39,136 nucleotides of DNA, taken from Neocallimastix lanati (nom. inval.) (taxonomy: Eukaryota; Neocallimastigomycota; Neocallimastigomycetes; Neocallimastigales; Neocallimastigaceae). The stretch is taken from contig JACVTC010000357.1 in the NCBI GenBank assembly GCA_016946835.1, positions 1 to 39,136 on the forward strand. The letters are read 5' to 3'. The notes under the pieces are model-generated. The model saw nothing but the letters and a program-made list of their open reading frames with translations, was not told the DNA's origin and did not search any database. The stretch's first letter is position 1. Each line of letters begins with the position of its first letter. The position numbers and the translations under genes are program-made. This document shows, piece after piece, positions 30,322-38,995 of this stretch.

Positions 30322-31385
30322 TGTAAAGGATTTCTAATGTGGGTTAGAAATATATAAATTTTAAATAATTTAACTAGGTCAACAAGTCCTTATATAGTAA
30401 TAAAAAGGATTAGATTCTTATAAAATATTGATCAAATAATTATTGAAATAAAAGAATACTTTTTATTATAATAAACACTAATAAAATATTATAAAAATAT
30501 ATTTAAAAGTTTCTTTTTTATATTTATAACTTTTATTTATAATTATTATTAATTAATTATTATTATTACTATAATAGATTATTCTTATATTAATAATCTT
30601 ACAAAGATTTAATTCTAAATCAAATTAATGTCTTTTTATATTATTTTCTAAAAATAATTATTATAATAATATTTATTTAATACATGTATTTTTTATATAT
30701 ATAAAACTAAACTATTTAATTAATAAACTATCTAAATAAAATATAAAACTAAAGGAGATATTGTTTTTATTATTCATTATTCATAAGACTAGTCATTTTC
30801 ATTATTCATATTGAGTCAGAATATTATTCTAAAGTCATTATCTAAATAATTATAACTAATAAAAATAAAACATAATTGTTAGTAAAAATATAATATAATA
30901 ATTCGTATTTAAACATAATATAATTATTTGTTATTAATGGATAAATTATATAATAATTTGTATAGTAATGGATTAATTATTAAGGGGCCCTATCAAAATA
31001 ATTTCTCCAATATTATATATATATTATTGATATTTATCCAAAACTTTGAATCACGATATCTCGTGAACCAGTGGAGATATCGAGCTAAAAATTTGATATT
31101 TTTCTTCTCGGAAGCTAAAGCTTCCGAATGAGCATAATACCAAGCGCGAAACTCAATTATTTGGCGAGATATGACTCATTGAAGTGAGTCTTAAATCACA
31201 CATTATTTTATTATTTAATTATTGAAAAATTTAAAATAAATTTTTATATTTAAATTGTTTAATATGAATCATATTTAGTAATAATAAATAATATAATATT
31301 ATATAATGAATTAATGACGATTGAATAATATTTTTGTTTGCAATTCCAAAGTGATTTCAAACTAAATCACCTCGTAATCGCGACA
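30322..31385 (-). repeat. A LTR 5 (5' LTR of the array), 1064 bp
   Basis: Its right edge is unambiguous: CGACA at 31381-31385 is followed at once by element C sequence and the AAATT duplication, whereas the other LTRs continue into the polypurine tract here. Confidence 0.94.
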
Positions 31386-31390
31386 AAATT
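31386..31390. repeat. Target site duplication AAATT, right copy
   Basis: Partner of 2670-2674. It is also the start of the resumed C LTR. Confidence 0.9.
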
Positions 31391-31436
31391 ATTAAAATTT
31401 TAATTAAAAATATCATTATTATTCTATTCTTTATCA
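31386..31436 (-). repeat. Element C 5' LTR, remaining 51 bp
   Basis: Identical to 13-63. It completes the LTR that begins at 2194, and it ends in CA at 31435-31436, four bases before element B. Confidence 0.88.
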
Positions 31437-31440
31437 AAAT
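31437..31440. repeat. Probable target site duplication AAAT of element B, left copy
   Basis: AAAT lies between the end of C and the start of B, and again directly after B (38982-38985). Four bp is one shorter than usual for Ty3-like elements (the fifth base does not match), and AT-rich DNA makes chance identity possible. Confidence 0.55.
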
Positions 31441-32054
31441 TGTTAAGGTTTTAGAGAATTAAATAAAAATAAAGTAAGGAAACACAAATTTTATTTATTT
31501 ATTTATTATTTTTATTTATAAATTTATTTGATTTTATTTGATTTTATTTTTTTTTTATTTATTTATTTAAAAATATCTAAAATATTACTAATAAGAATTT
31601 ATTTAATTGGCTATAATTTTTATTACAATCTGTTAAAATATTCAAATAAAAATAAAAATACTATTCTAATATAAAGGTTTTTAATAAAATAAAATATTTT
31701 TCAATATAAAATAAAACATTTCGATATAAAATTTTATAATAAAAAGTTAAAATATAATATATAAATTTTTAATTATCAATATATAAAAATATTATTAATA
31801 TAAATTTTCATTATTAATATAAAAAAAATAAGATTTATTATTAATATTGCTAATATAAGTTTTAAATATATAAAAATATTACTATTAATATAAGATTTAA
31901 TATAAAAATATAAAGTTTAATATAATTTTTGATTTAATTTTTGATCTTTGGATTTAAAAATTTATTAAAGTACAAAAATAATAATGTACACATAATGTAT
32001 TAGAAATAAATCGTAGATTTAATTAAGAATGCATTATTTAGTACATTCTTATCA
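31441..32054 (-). repeat. Element B 3' LTR, 614 bp
   Basis: It begins TGTTAAGG and ends TTATCA on the plus strand. Near its right end AAGAATG and CATTCTT form a 7-bp inverted repeat just inside the terminus, possibly an integrase contact. It differs from the 5' LTR as GG for AC near 31477 and TT for GA near 31544. There is no gene; the rest is simple AT-rich sequence. Confidence 0.92.
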
Positions 32055-32064
32055 AGATGCCCCG
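32055..32064 (-). other. Polypurine tract of element B
   Basis: The minus strand reads CGGGGCATCT directly before the 3' LTR, 8 nt after the pol stop. It is shared with element C except for the last base. Confidence 0.6.
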
Positions 32065-32072
32065 ACGAAGAC

Positions 32073-35000
32073 TCAAGCTTCTCTGTAAGCGGAGTTAAAC
32101 TTTACTAAATTTTTAAAGTGAACATTCCTATCGAGTTGCTTTCCAGTCTTCTGATCGATTAAGGTTGCCGTGTTGAATTGAATTTTTAAAATTTTAAATG
32201 GTCCATTGTAATATGGTTCTAGCTTAGTGCGGCTAAAGTTTCTAACAAGAACAAGATCACCAGCTTTTAATTCTTTTCCTTTTTTCATACTTATTTGTTC
32301 TTCTCGTCTTGTTGCCCAATACTTGTTAGCATTCTTCACATTTTCGCATGCTTCTCTAGTCCATTGATAATGACGAACAAATTTTTCCATTAAAATTTCA
32401 TCATACGATTTACCTGCATTTTCAATTGTTCTTATGGCTATATCATAAGGCTGTTGGTCTTCTCTTCCATATACTAATTCAAAACTAGAATGTCCGGTAG
32501 CTGTGTTTTTGGTAGTTCGAAGTGCCCATAAAGCAGAAGGTAAAACTTCATCCCAATCTTGATTTTTCCTTCCTAATAAACGAAGTAATTTTCCAATTTC
32601 TTTATTTCGGTTTTCAGTGAGACCATTGGATTCAGGGTGATAGGTAGCTATGAATTTTACATAAACATCATAAAGATCAAGAAAGATTTTAGTCATATCA
32701 GAAGTGAATTGGACTCCATTATCTGTAGTAATAACTTGAGGCACACCATGTCTTGCAAAAACGTTTATTAAAAATTTAATTATATCAGAGGAAGTTATGT
32801 TTTCAGTGGGTTCGGCTTCAACCCATTTGGTAAAGTAATCAACAGTTACTATAATATATTGATTATTATTTCTTGTTTTTGGTAACGGTCCTATAATATC
32901 TAATCCTAAATGCACAAAGGGACCCTCCACTTTAGTTGGATGGTTTTCGGTTGGTTCTGGATATGGTTGAGGACGATTTAACTGGCATTTTTCACAATTA
33001 CTAACAATTCTTTTGATATCTTTAATCATATGATTCCAATAAAAGTTTTTCTTAAGTCTTTGATATGTTTTGTAATATCCTTCGTGGCCAATATTATGAG
33101 CTTCTAAAATTAATTTAAACCTTTCATTTTCGTCCGTTATTAATTTTCTATAATTTCCATTGTCGATAAAGTAATCTTCACCATCAATAACAGTAAACTT
33201 TTCATTAATAAATTCCTTTATAACCTTAGATAATAATTCTTCATTATTTCCATTAGTAATTTTTGTTAATAATATCTTTCTCTCTTCCTTACTTTTCATT
33301 CTTGAAAGAGCATCAGCTAACACATTCTTTTTGCCTGATTCATATTTTATATTAATTCCAAGCATACTAGCGGTTAGACACCATCTTGTTTGCCTTGCAT
33401 TCAAAGGTTCTTTATTCTTAAATAAACCAACTAATGGTTTATGATCTGTGTAAATAGTTGTAGGTAATGGATTTCCTTCAATATAAGATTTAAATTTAGT
33501 CATACAGTAAAATAAAGCTGTTCCTTCCAAATCTGTGATACCATAATTCTTTTCAGTTTTCTTCAAACTTCTACTTATAAAGTGTATTGGATGCTCCTTA
33601 CCGGTTTCTTCTTCTTTTTGTAAAAGAACTCCACCAATTCCATTATACGAAGCATCAGTTCTAATGATAAAAGGTTTGTCAAATGACGGAAATTTTAGAA
33701 TAGGTGCATTGATTAATTTTTCTTTTAGGAGTTCAAAGCTTTCTTGTTGTTCTTTATTCCATTCATATTTAGTATTCTTTTTCAATAATTTACATAAAGG
33801 TGAGGTAATTTGAGCATATTTAGGGATAAAGTCACGATAATACCCTATTGCTCCTAGAAATGATCTTAATTCATGAATTGATGAAGGGGCTTCCCACTTC
33901 TTAATAGCTGTTATTTTACTTTCCATGGGACTTAATCCTTTAGTAGTAAGTTTGTGACCTAATACATCAACTTCAGTTTGAAGAAAATGGCACTTTTCAA
34001 TATTAATTTTTAACTTGTTTTCTTTAAATACTTCTAATACTTGTTTAATATGAATTAAATGTTCTTCGATACTTTTTGAATAGATCAAAACATCATCAAT
34101 AAATACATAAACAAATTCACCAATAAAAGGGAATAAAATTTTATTCATTTCTCTTTGGAAGGTTGAGGGAGCTCCAGTAAGTCCAAAAGGCATAACCTTA
34201 AATTGATAATTTCCAAACTTAGTAGTGAAAGTGGTTACTTCAACGCTTTCTTCATCCATTAAGATTTGGTGAAAACCAGAAAATAAATCAAGAGTTGTAA
34301 ATATTTTAGATCCTCCGAGACTATCAAAAATTTCATCTATATATGGAACTGAATAAGAATCTTTTTCTGTCATATCATTGACTTTTCGGTAGTCAATACA
34401 CAAGCGCCACTTTCCATTGTGTTTTAGAATGAGTACTACTGGAGATGACCATTCTGAACAGGATGGTTCTATCAATCCTTTCTTAATAAGCTTTGTAAGT
34501 TCTTCTTTTAAGATATCTGATTTTAATTTAGTTAACCTATAACTTCTTAATTTTACTGGCTTTGCATTTGCTTTCAAACGGATCTTATGTGGTGAAAGTT
34601 TAGAAGGAGTTAGTTCTTCTGTTGAAGTGGCAACTATGTCAATCATTTCTTTGAGAATTTTAATAATTTGTTCTTTATAATCTTTATTTAAGGTACTTAA
34701 AAATTCATCACTCTCAATAAATTCCATTGGAGTTAATTCCTTTATAATTTCCTTTTCATTATTCGTTTCTTTAACTTTTCTAATAGTGCAAATTATACTT
34801 TCTTCATCATAATATTGATTATTTATTTTAGCTATTTCTTCGTATTCACTTTCTGACAAAAGTTTACATAAACTGTTTAAGGTCGGATGAATAAATAAAC
34901 AATGATCGATTTGAGTTTTAAAGTTTATTAACATATCATAAAATGAGTCTTCTTTCTCAATAATTCTAAAGTCCGCATTAAATTCATAATTATTAATTTT

Positions 35001-35888
35001 TACTGGTAATTGAACAATAATTCCTTCCGAGTATTCTTCATCTTGTGTTGCTAGTTGGATTCTTCCACGACTTTTTCCAACTGTTTCATATTCACCAGGT
35101 AATTTATCAAAATACTGCTTAGTAACGATGCTTAGGTTACTACAAGAATCAATTAAAAGTTTTCCTAGTACTCCGTCAACACTTGCATCAACCATTGCTA
35201 AGTCTTCTTCGGCTACTTCATTACTTTTACTTATGTAGCTATGATCATAGTTATTCACTAATAAAGTTCGTGCTATTACATTGTCTACAGTTCCAATTAT
35301 TTTAGATTTTTCTAACTTTAAACCTTGAGTTAATTGTGAACGAATTTTCGGACATGCATTCAAGAGTTGACCTATCGTAATACTGGATTTAAGATTATTT
35401 AAATCATCCATAATATTGTAAGGTTCTTTATTATTCATCATTTTGATATTCCTTTTTACTAACTGAGTATTTTCATTATTAGTTTCTTTAGTTTTTGTTG
35501 AAATTAATTTTTCCAAAGTATTAGTTTTATTTTGTTGATTATCTTTATTCATTTCTATATCTTCTATTTCATTATCGATTACAAGTATATCTTCAGATTC
35601 AACTTTTTTCTTTCCTTTTGATGAATAATTGTTGTTTTCTTCTTTACTTTCTCTTACTCTTGTTATATTTCTTAATTCCTTTTCTTTTTGTTTTTCTTTG
35701 TTAATATTTGGTTGAGTTAAAATTGAAGGAAGTATTTGATTTTTATAAACTTTATTTGGTTTATTATGTAGCTCATTTTCTTTCTTCTTTCTTAAAGCAG
35801 GAGTTGCGAAAGGACGTGGATTATCTTTTAAACTTTTATGTACTTTCTTGGAATTATTTTCTTCCTTTTCGCTGTTATTATCATTCAT
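32073..35888 (-). CDS. pol: Pol polyprotein, element B (protease-like, RT, RNase H, integrase)
   Basis: 1271 codons from the first ATG, but the frame is open up to 36107 and is entered from gag by -1 frameshifting at 36077-36083, adding about 65 residues. Residues 1-225 are charged and look disordered. A protease-like region has LLIDSCSN (D247), with Cys where retropepsins have Gly, and FYDMLINF (317-323) where ILG is expected. Reverse transcriptase has LDLFSGFH (533-540), MPFGLTGAP (566-574) and FIDD (596-599). RNase H has D745, E788, D815 and D859. Integrase has H931, H935, C965, C968, then D997, D1056 and E1092 (D,D-35-E), and GPF at 1229-1231. The protein ends about 40 residues later without a chromodomain. 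Target choice must therefore use another surface, in keeping with its place beside a tRNA gene. Confidence 0.94.
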   Translation of the reverse strand: MNDNNSEKEENNSKKVHKSLKDNPRPFATPALRKKKENELHNKPNKVYKNQILPSILTQPNINKEKQKEKELRNITRVRESKEENNNYSSKGKKKVESEDILVIDNEIEDIEMNKDNQQNKTNTLEKLISTKTKETNNENTQLVKRNIKMMNNKEPYNIMDDLNNLKSSITIGQLLNACPKIRSQLTQGLKLEKSKIIGTVDNVIARTLLVNNYDHSYISKSNEVAEEDLAMVDASVDGVLGKLLIDSCSNLSIVTKQYFDKLPGEYETVGKSRGRIQLATQDEEYSEGIIVQLPVKINNYEFNADFRIIEKEDSFYDMLINFKTQIDHCLFIHPTLNSLCKLLSESEYEEIAKINNQYYDEESIICTIRKVKETNNEKEIIKELTPMEFIESDEFLSTLNKDYKEQIIKILKEMIDIVATSTEELTPSKLSPHKIRLKANAKPVKLRSYRLTKLKSDILKEELTKLIKKGLIEPSCSEWSSPVVLILKHNGKWRLCIDYRKVNDMTEKDSYSVPYIDEIFDSLGGSKIFTTLDLFSGFHQILMDEESVEVTTFTTKFGNYQFKVMPFGLTGAPSTFQREMNKILFPFIGEFVYVFIDDVLIYSKSIEEHLIHIKQVLEVFKENKLKINIEKCHFLQTEVDVLGHKLTTKGLSPMESKITAIKKWEAPSSIHELRSFLGAIGYYRDFIPKYAQITSPLCKLLKKNTKYEWNKEQQESFELLKEKLINAPILKFPSFDKPFIIRTDASYNGIGGVLLQKEEETGKEHPIHFISRSLKKTEKNYGITDLEGTALFYCMTKFKSYIEGNPLPTTIYTDHKPLVGLFKNKEPLNARQTRWCLTASMLGINIKYESGKKNVLADALSRMKSKEERKILLTKITNGNNEELLSKVIKEFINEKFTVIDGEDYFIDNGNYRKLITDENERFKLILEAHNIGHEGYYKTYQRLKKNFYWNHMIKDIKRIVSNCEKCQLNRPQPYPEPTENHPTKVEGPFVHLGLDIIGPLPKTRNNNQYIIVTVDYFTKWVEAEPTENITSSDIIKFLINVFARHGVPQVITTDNGVQFTSDMTKIFLDLYDVYVKFIATYHPESNGLTENRNKEIGKLLRLLGRKNQDWDEVLPSALWALRTTKNTATGHSSFELVYGREDQQPYDIAIRTIENAGKSYDEILMEKFVRHYQWTREACENVKNANKYWATRREEQISMKKGKELKAGDLVLVRNFSRTKLEPYYNGPFKILKIQFNTATLIDQKTGKQLDRNVHFKNLVKFNSAYREA

Positions 35889-36030
35889 TTTTCTTTTTAT
35901 AGCATTTATAATGATATTATCCTCACTTTCAGTTGTGTCACTAAAATCAGATTCTTCAGATTCTTTATTAAAGGAATTATTATCAATTGGGGTATTCTTG
36001 GTAAAAGTATTATTTTGTAAATTATTTAAT

Positions 36031-36083
36031 GAAGCTATTGTTTTGTCATTGGGAGTGCTTCTGCTCCCATTTAGAAGTTTAAA
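36031..36083 (-). promoter_or_regulatory. -1 ribosomal frameshift signal of element B (UUUAAAC and pseudoknot)
   Basis: On the minus strand gag ends TCT TTA AAC TTC TAA. U UUA AAC (36083-36077) is a canonical slippery heptamer in the gag frame, and a -1 slip enters the pol frame, open from 36107. After 7 nt comes stem 1, TGGGAG (36069-36064) with CTCCCA (36055-36050). Its loop GAAGC (36061-36057) pairs with GCTTC (36035-36031), giving an H-type pseudoknot with a 2-nt first loop, one A between the stems and a 14-nt last loop. This GC-rich block stands out in AT-rich surroundings. Frame and heptamer are plain; the fold is inferred. Confidence 0.88.
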
Positions 36084-36976
36084 GACTTTTTGGAATATAT
36101 TTCTTTTTTATTTTTTTCCATAATCTTATTTAATTGAGGGCAATAGTATGAGTAATGACCTTCTTCCTTACAGAAGAAGCAAGTTTTAACAGATAAATTT
36201 CTCATTTTCTGGGTTGATTCTTCTATAATATCTTGAGGTTTCAGTTTATTATTTGTTTGACTTGTTTGGAAAGTTTCGTTTCTTCTTTTAGGATAAAGTC
36301 TTGAAGTAGTACTGTTTTGATTATTTTGATTATGCTGGGAATTATTAACATTATAGGTATTAATATTATTGTTCCTTACAGAAAGTCTATCTACTTTCTC
36401 GGCAATTTTGAAAGCTTTCTCCATACTTATATCATCTTTAAGGGATAATTTCTTCCAGGCTTCATAATTATTTTGAATAGAGTCAATATAATCTAGTACA
36501 CCAATGCGCTTTCTTCTCTTTTTATCAAGTTTAGTGTACAAAGTTCTATATCTTACATTAAAGTCTTTAATCTTTTCGTTTCTTTTAATTCGCATTGCAC
36601 GAAGTTCTTTAAGAAGTAAATTTTGGTCTTCTTTAATACCGTAAAAATTTTCAAGACTTGAAATAATTTTTTCAAGAGAAGGAAATTTATCATCATCAAC
36701 ATTTTCTTCTTCATCATCTTCTTCTTCATCTGATGAATCATCACTTTCATCATCACTATCTTCTCCCAAATCTTCAATAACGCGTTGTACTTCACCAGAG
36801 CTGGTAAGTAAACAAGCATTAAATATTGTTTCCGGATCTGTGATACCTTGTATCTTGATCCAAAGTTTTAATTCAGTAGCCCAGGACTTTATATCTAAAT
36901 TGTCCTTGCTAAGCTTCACTATGTCTCGTAATTCTTTCTTTAATTCTTTAAAACTTAAAGTACTTTTAGTAGACAT
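36071..36976 (-). CDS. gag: Gag, element B
   Basis: A 301-residue Gag. It has a strongly acidic stretch (about 69-98, mostly Asp, Glu and Ser), a helical capsid-like middle (100-200, with LDYIDSIQNNYEAWKKL at 161-177), an Asn/Gln-rich linker and a CCHC zinc knuckle C266, C269, H274, C279 for RNA packaging. This knuckle is missing in the element A Gag. The start ATG follows a leader of about 1.4 kb and gives the only long frame. The stop lies 4 nt after the slippery heptamer, so most ribosomes should end here and a minority continue into pol. Confidence 0.92.
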   Translation of the reverse strand: MSTKSTLSFKELKKELRDIVKLSKDNLDIKSWATELKLWIKIQGITDPETIFNACLLTSSGEVQRVIEDLGEDSDDESDDSSDEEEDDEEENVDDDKFPSLEKIISSLENFYGIKEDQNLLLKELRAMRIKRNEKIKDFNVRYRTLYTKLDKKRRKRIGVLDYIDSIQNNYEAWKKLSLKDDISMEKAFKIAEKVDRLSVRNNNINTYNVNNSQHNQNNQNSTTSRLYPKRRNETFQTSQTNNKLKPQDIIEESTQKMRNLSVKTCFFCKEEGHYSYYCPQLNKIMEKNKKEIYSKKSLNF

Positions 36977-38343
36977 TTCGTTTTTAGTTAATAATTTTTT
37001 TATTGTAAATTAACGAGGTTATTAAATACGAATAAATTTGAAAGTCCAACTTTAAAAATATAATTTAACAAGTAATTTAATATCGAATCAAATTTTAAAA
37101 CAATATATCTTAGTAATTTTTGAAAATAATAATTTTATTTGCTTTCTTTAGTAAGTATAAGCTCGAAATCCTTATCGACAACTTAGTAGAAATTATAAAG
37201 CACGAGGTTCTTTTCGACTACTTTTTTAAGAATAATTTTAAGTTCGAAATCTTTATCGACAACTTAATAGAATAATTTTAAGTTCGAAATCTTTATCGAC
37301 AACTTAATAGAATATTTTTCAAGCTCGAAATCTTTATCGACCACTTGAATTTTGTAATTTAGTATATTTGTAGTAATAAATTTAGAAGCAAAGTTTTATT
37401 TATTATTTTCACCTTTCAAAATTTTTCTTTTTAAACGATAAATATTGTATTGTTATAGCTAATAAAATTATTAATTAATTATAATTATTAAATACAAAAA
37501 AATAATCTTTATTGTCGTACAATCTGATAGTACACACTGTCTGACGTGCAGCTTACCTAATGGTGTCATGCCACGCGTGTGCCACGATTACTATATTCAA
37601 TATAAAATATAGCAGTTCAGAGCCCACTAGCCCAATTACTATGTAGGATAAACTTAATCCGATAATCTATGTACGGAATAAAAAAATTTTAAAAGTATTC
37701 AATAATATTTTTATTAACTAATAAAAATTAACTAAAAACACAATATTTTCAAAGTAAATTAAGATTCTATTACAGGAATTATATAACAAATAAAGTACCA
37801 GTAATAAAAAAAAATAAAAAAAATTTAAATGGCGAAGTTAGCCAAAGTCTGATACTTTATATAATAAAGTGCCTTATAACTAGCACAAAGAAAAGTAAAA
37901 AAAATTATATAAAAAAAAACAATCTTACGCCTTCGGTGACGTAAGCTCCTTATTCGCCAGTGCTTGGAAAGTACCCGCACCTTCGTGTGTTGAAACGTTG
38001 AAGGTTGAACTATTATTACCGGGTCGGTAACCAAATACCTTCGTCTACTTTCCAATTAATCTCCAAATTAACTACTATTCAATAACCTACTATGAATAGA
38101 GTTAATTTGTTGCTATCTGAGAATACACTGTGTATGAGCTCTATCCGCTCCTTGTTATAATTTTACAAAATTTGTTTTTTTAGAATCTTAATTTTACTTA
38201 TTTAAAAAAAATTTTTTTTATATATATATATCAAACAAGCGCCATGGGTTAATCAAAGGATTAACGACTTACTTGTTTATCAATATAAAATAAAAAAAAA
38301 ATTAAAAAAAAATCTATGTTATTTACTATTATTTCTATTTAAT
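36977..38343 (-). other. Long structured 5' leader of element B
   Basis: About 1.37 kb separate the primer site from gag. I see no convincing gene. It holds the hairpin array (37158-37347), two islands with more G and C (about 37510-37680 and 37920-38160; the second includes stem CTTACG/CGTAAG at 37924-37945), and a long hairpin at 38233-38278 with outer arms AAACAAG/CTTGTTT and apical stem GTTAATC-AAAG-GATTAAC. Such a leader could carry packaging, dimerisation or internal translation signals. A spliced intron cannot be ruled out. Confidence 0.6.
37158..37347 (-). repeat. Five leader hairpin repeats of element B
   Basis: The copies are at 37158-37185, 37197-37224, 37238-37267, 37278-37307 and 37320-37347, about 40 nt apart. 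Each has an inner TCGA/TCGA stem with an 8-nt loop (AATCTTTA type on the plus strand), an internal loop on the 3' side (CA, CAA, CTA or CCA) and a variable outer stem: TAAG/CTTA, AAAG/CTTT, TTAAGT/ACTTAA (twice) and CAAG/CTTG. The second copy has a weaker inner stem (ACGA/TCGA). The third and fourth copies are identical for about 40 nt, so part of the array is a recent duplication. The related array in element C shows the same plan with compensatory changes. Confidence 0.82.
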
Positions 38344-38392
38344 TCCCCGATATCTCCACCATATAAATGTTAAGGTTTTAGAGAATTAAATA
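38336..38392 (-). other. U5-leader stem enclosing the B primer site
   Basis: TATTTAATTC (38336-38345) is the perfect reverse complement of GAATTAAATA (38383-38392). The 37-nt loop contains the primer site and the LTR edge. Sequence differs completely from the stem at the same place in element C, but length (10 bp) and position are the same. Confidence 0.65.
38344..38361 (-). other. Primer binding site of element B (18 nt, tRNA type)
   Basis: The minus strand reads TGGTGGAGATATCGGGGA, six bases inside the 5' LTR, identical to the C site. It is expected to pair with the 3' end of a tRNA with acceptor strand GGAGATA. The tRNA was not identified; the tRNA-Ile in this window (3' end CAGGAGCA) does not match. 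Confidence 0.82.
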
Positions 38393-38981
38393 AAAATAAA
38401 GTAAACAAACACAAATTTTATTTATTTATTTATTATTTTTATTTATAAATTTATTTGATTTTATTTGATGATATTTTTTTTTTATTTATTTATTTAAAAA
38501 TATCTAAAATATTACTAATAAGAATTTATTTAATTGGCTATAATTTTTATTACAATCTGTTAAAATATTCAAATAAAAATAAAAATACTATTCTAATATA
38601 AAGGTTTTTAATAAAATAAAATATTTTTCAATATAAAATAAAACATTTCGATATAAAATTTTATAATAAAAAGTTAAAATATAATATATAAATTTTTAAT
38701 TATCAATATATAAAAATATTATTAATATAAATTTTCATTATTAATATAAAAAAAATAAGATTTATTATTAATATTGCTAATATAAGTTTTAAATATATAA
38801 AAATATTACTATTAATATAAGATTTAATATAAAAATATAAAGTTTAATATAATTTTTGATTTAATTTTTGATCTTTGGATTTAAAAATTTATTAAAGTAC
38901 AAAAATAATAATGTACACATAATGTATTAGAAATAAATCGTAGATTTAATTAAGAATGCATTATTTAGTACATTCTTATCA
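38368..38981 (-). repeat. Element B 5' LTR, 614 bp
   Basis: The length is the same as the 3' LTR at 31441-32054. Its U3 end (TTATCA on the plus strand at 38976-38981) faces the tRNA gene. No gene seen; no convincing unique TATA box can be picked in such AT-rich sequence. Confidence 0.92.
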
Positions 38982-38985
38982 AAAT
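38982..38985. repeat. Probable target site duplication AAAT of element B, right copy
   Basis: Partner of 31437-31440. It begins the 14-nt stretch AAATTTTTAATAAA that separates the retroelements from the tRNA gene, and the same four bases followed the end of element C before B arrived. Confidence 0.55.
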
Positions 38986-38995
38986 TTTTAATAAA

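Larger units (their letters stand above)
2675..31385 (-). mobile_element. Tandem array of four Ty3/gypsy chromovirus elements (A) sharing five LTRs
   Basis: The array holds five LTRs alternating with four internal regions (3740-9585, 10651-16498, 17563-23409, 24474-30321), all in the same minus-strand orientation with a period of 6911-6913 bp. Each internal region has, in sense order, a 33-nt leader, gag, a -1 frameshift signal, pol (protease, RT, RNase H, integrase with chromodomain), about 805 nt of noncoding sequence and a polypurine tract. The only differences I found between copies are single-base changes in homopolymer length. One AAATT duplication flanks the whole array, so a single insertion was later amplified, or a concatemer was inserted. 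Confidence 0.93.
31441..38981 (-). mobile_element. Complete Ty3/gypsy retrotransposon B next to a tRNA gene
   Basis: 7541 bp with two 614-bp LTRs, a polypurine tract, intact gag and pol in different frames, a long structured leader and a tRNA-type primer site. Its 5' LTR end is 14 bp from the mature 5' end of tRNA-Ile. The LTRs differ by four substitutions as two adjacent pairs, so B is older than the A array but still young. It shares the primer site, polypurine tract, LTR ends and leader hairpins with element C. It has no chromodomain, in contrast to A. Confidence 0.93.

Noticed and set aside
35708-36123. Plus-strand frames of 60-91 codons around the B gag-pol junction
   Set aside because: Antisense shadows of the gag-pol overlap; their hydrophobic composition comes from reading AT-rich Lys/Asn codons backwards.
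36553-36819. 88-codon minus-strand frame inside B gag
   Set aside because: Out-of-frame shadow of the acidic repeat region of gag.
37825-38055. 76-codon minus-strand frame in the B leader
   Set aside because: It lies in a structured leader, has Arg-rich then hydrophobic composition without a known motif, and no supporting second copy is present. It could be a small upstream ORF, but the evidence is too weak.
31436-38986. 5-bp target duplication for element B
   Set aside because: The five bases to the left (AAAAT) and right (AAATT) do not match; only four (AAAT) do, so a 4-bp duplication was reported with moderate confidence.
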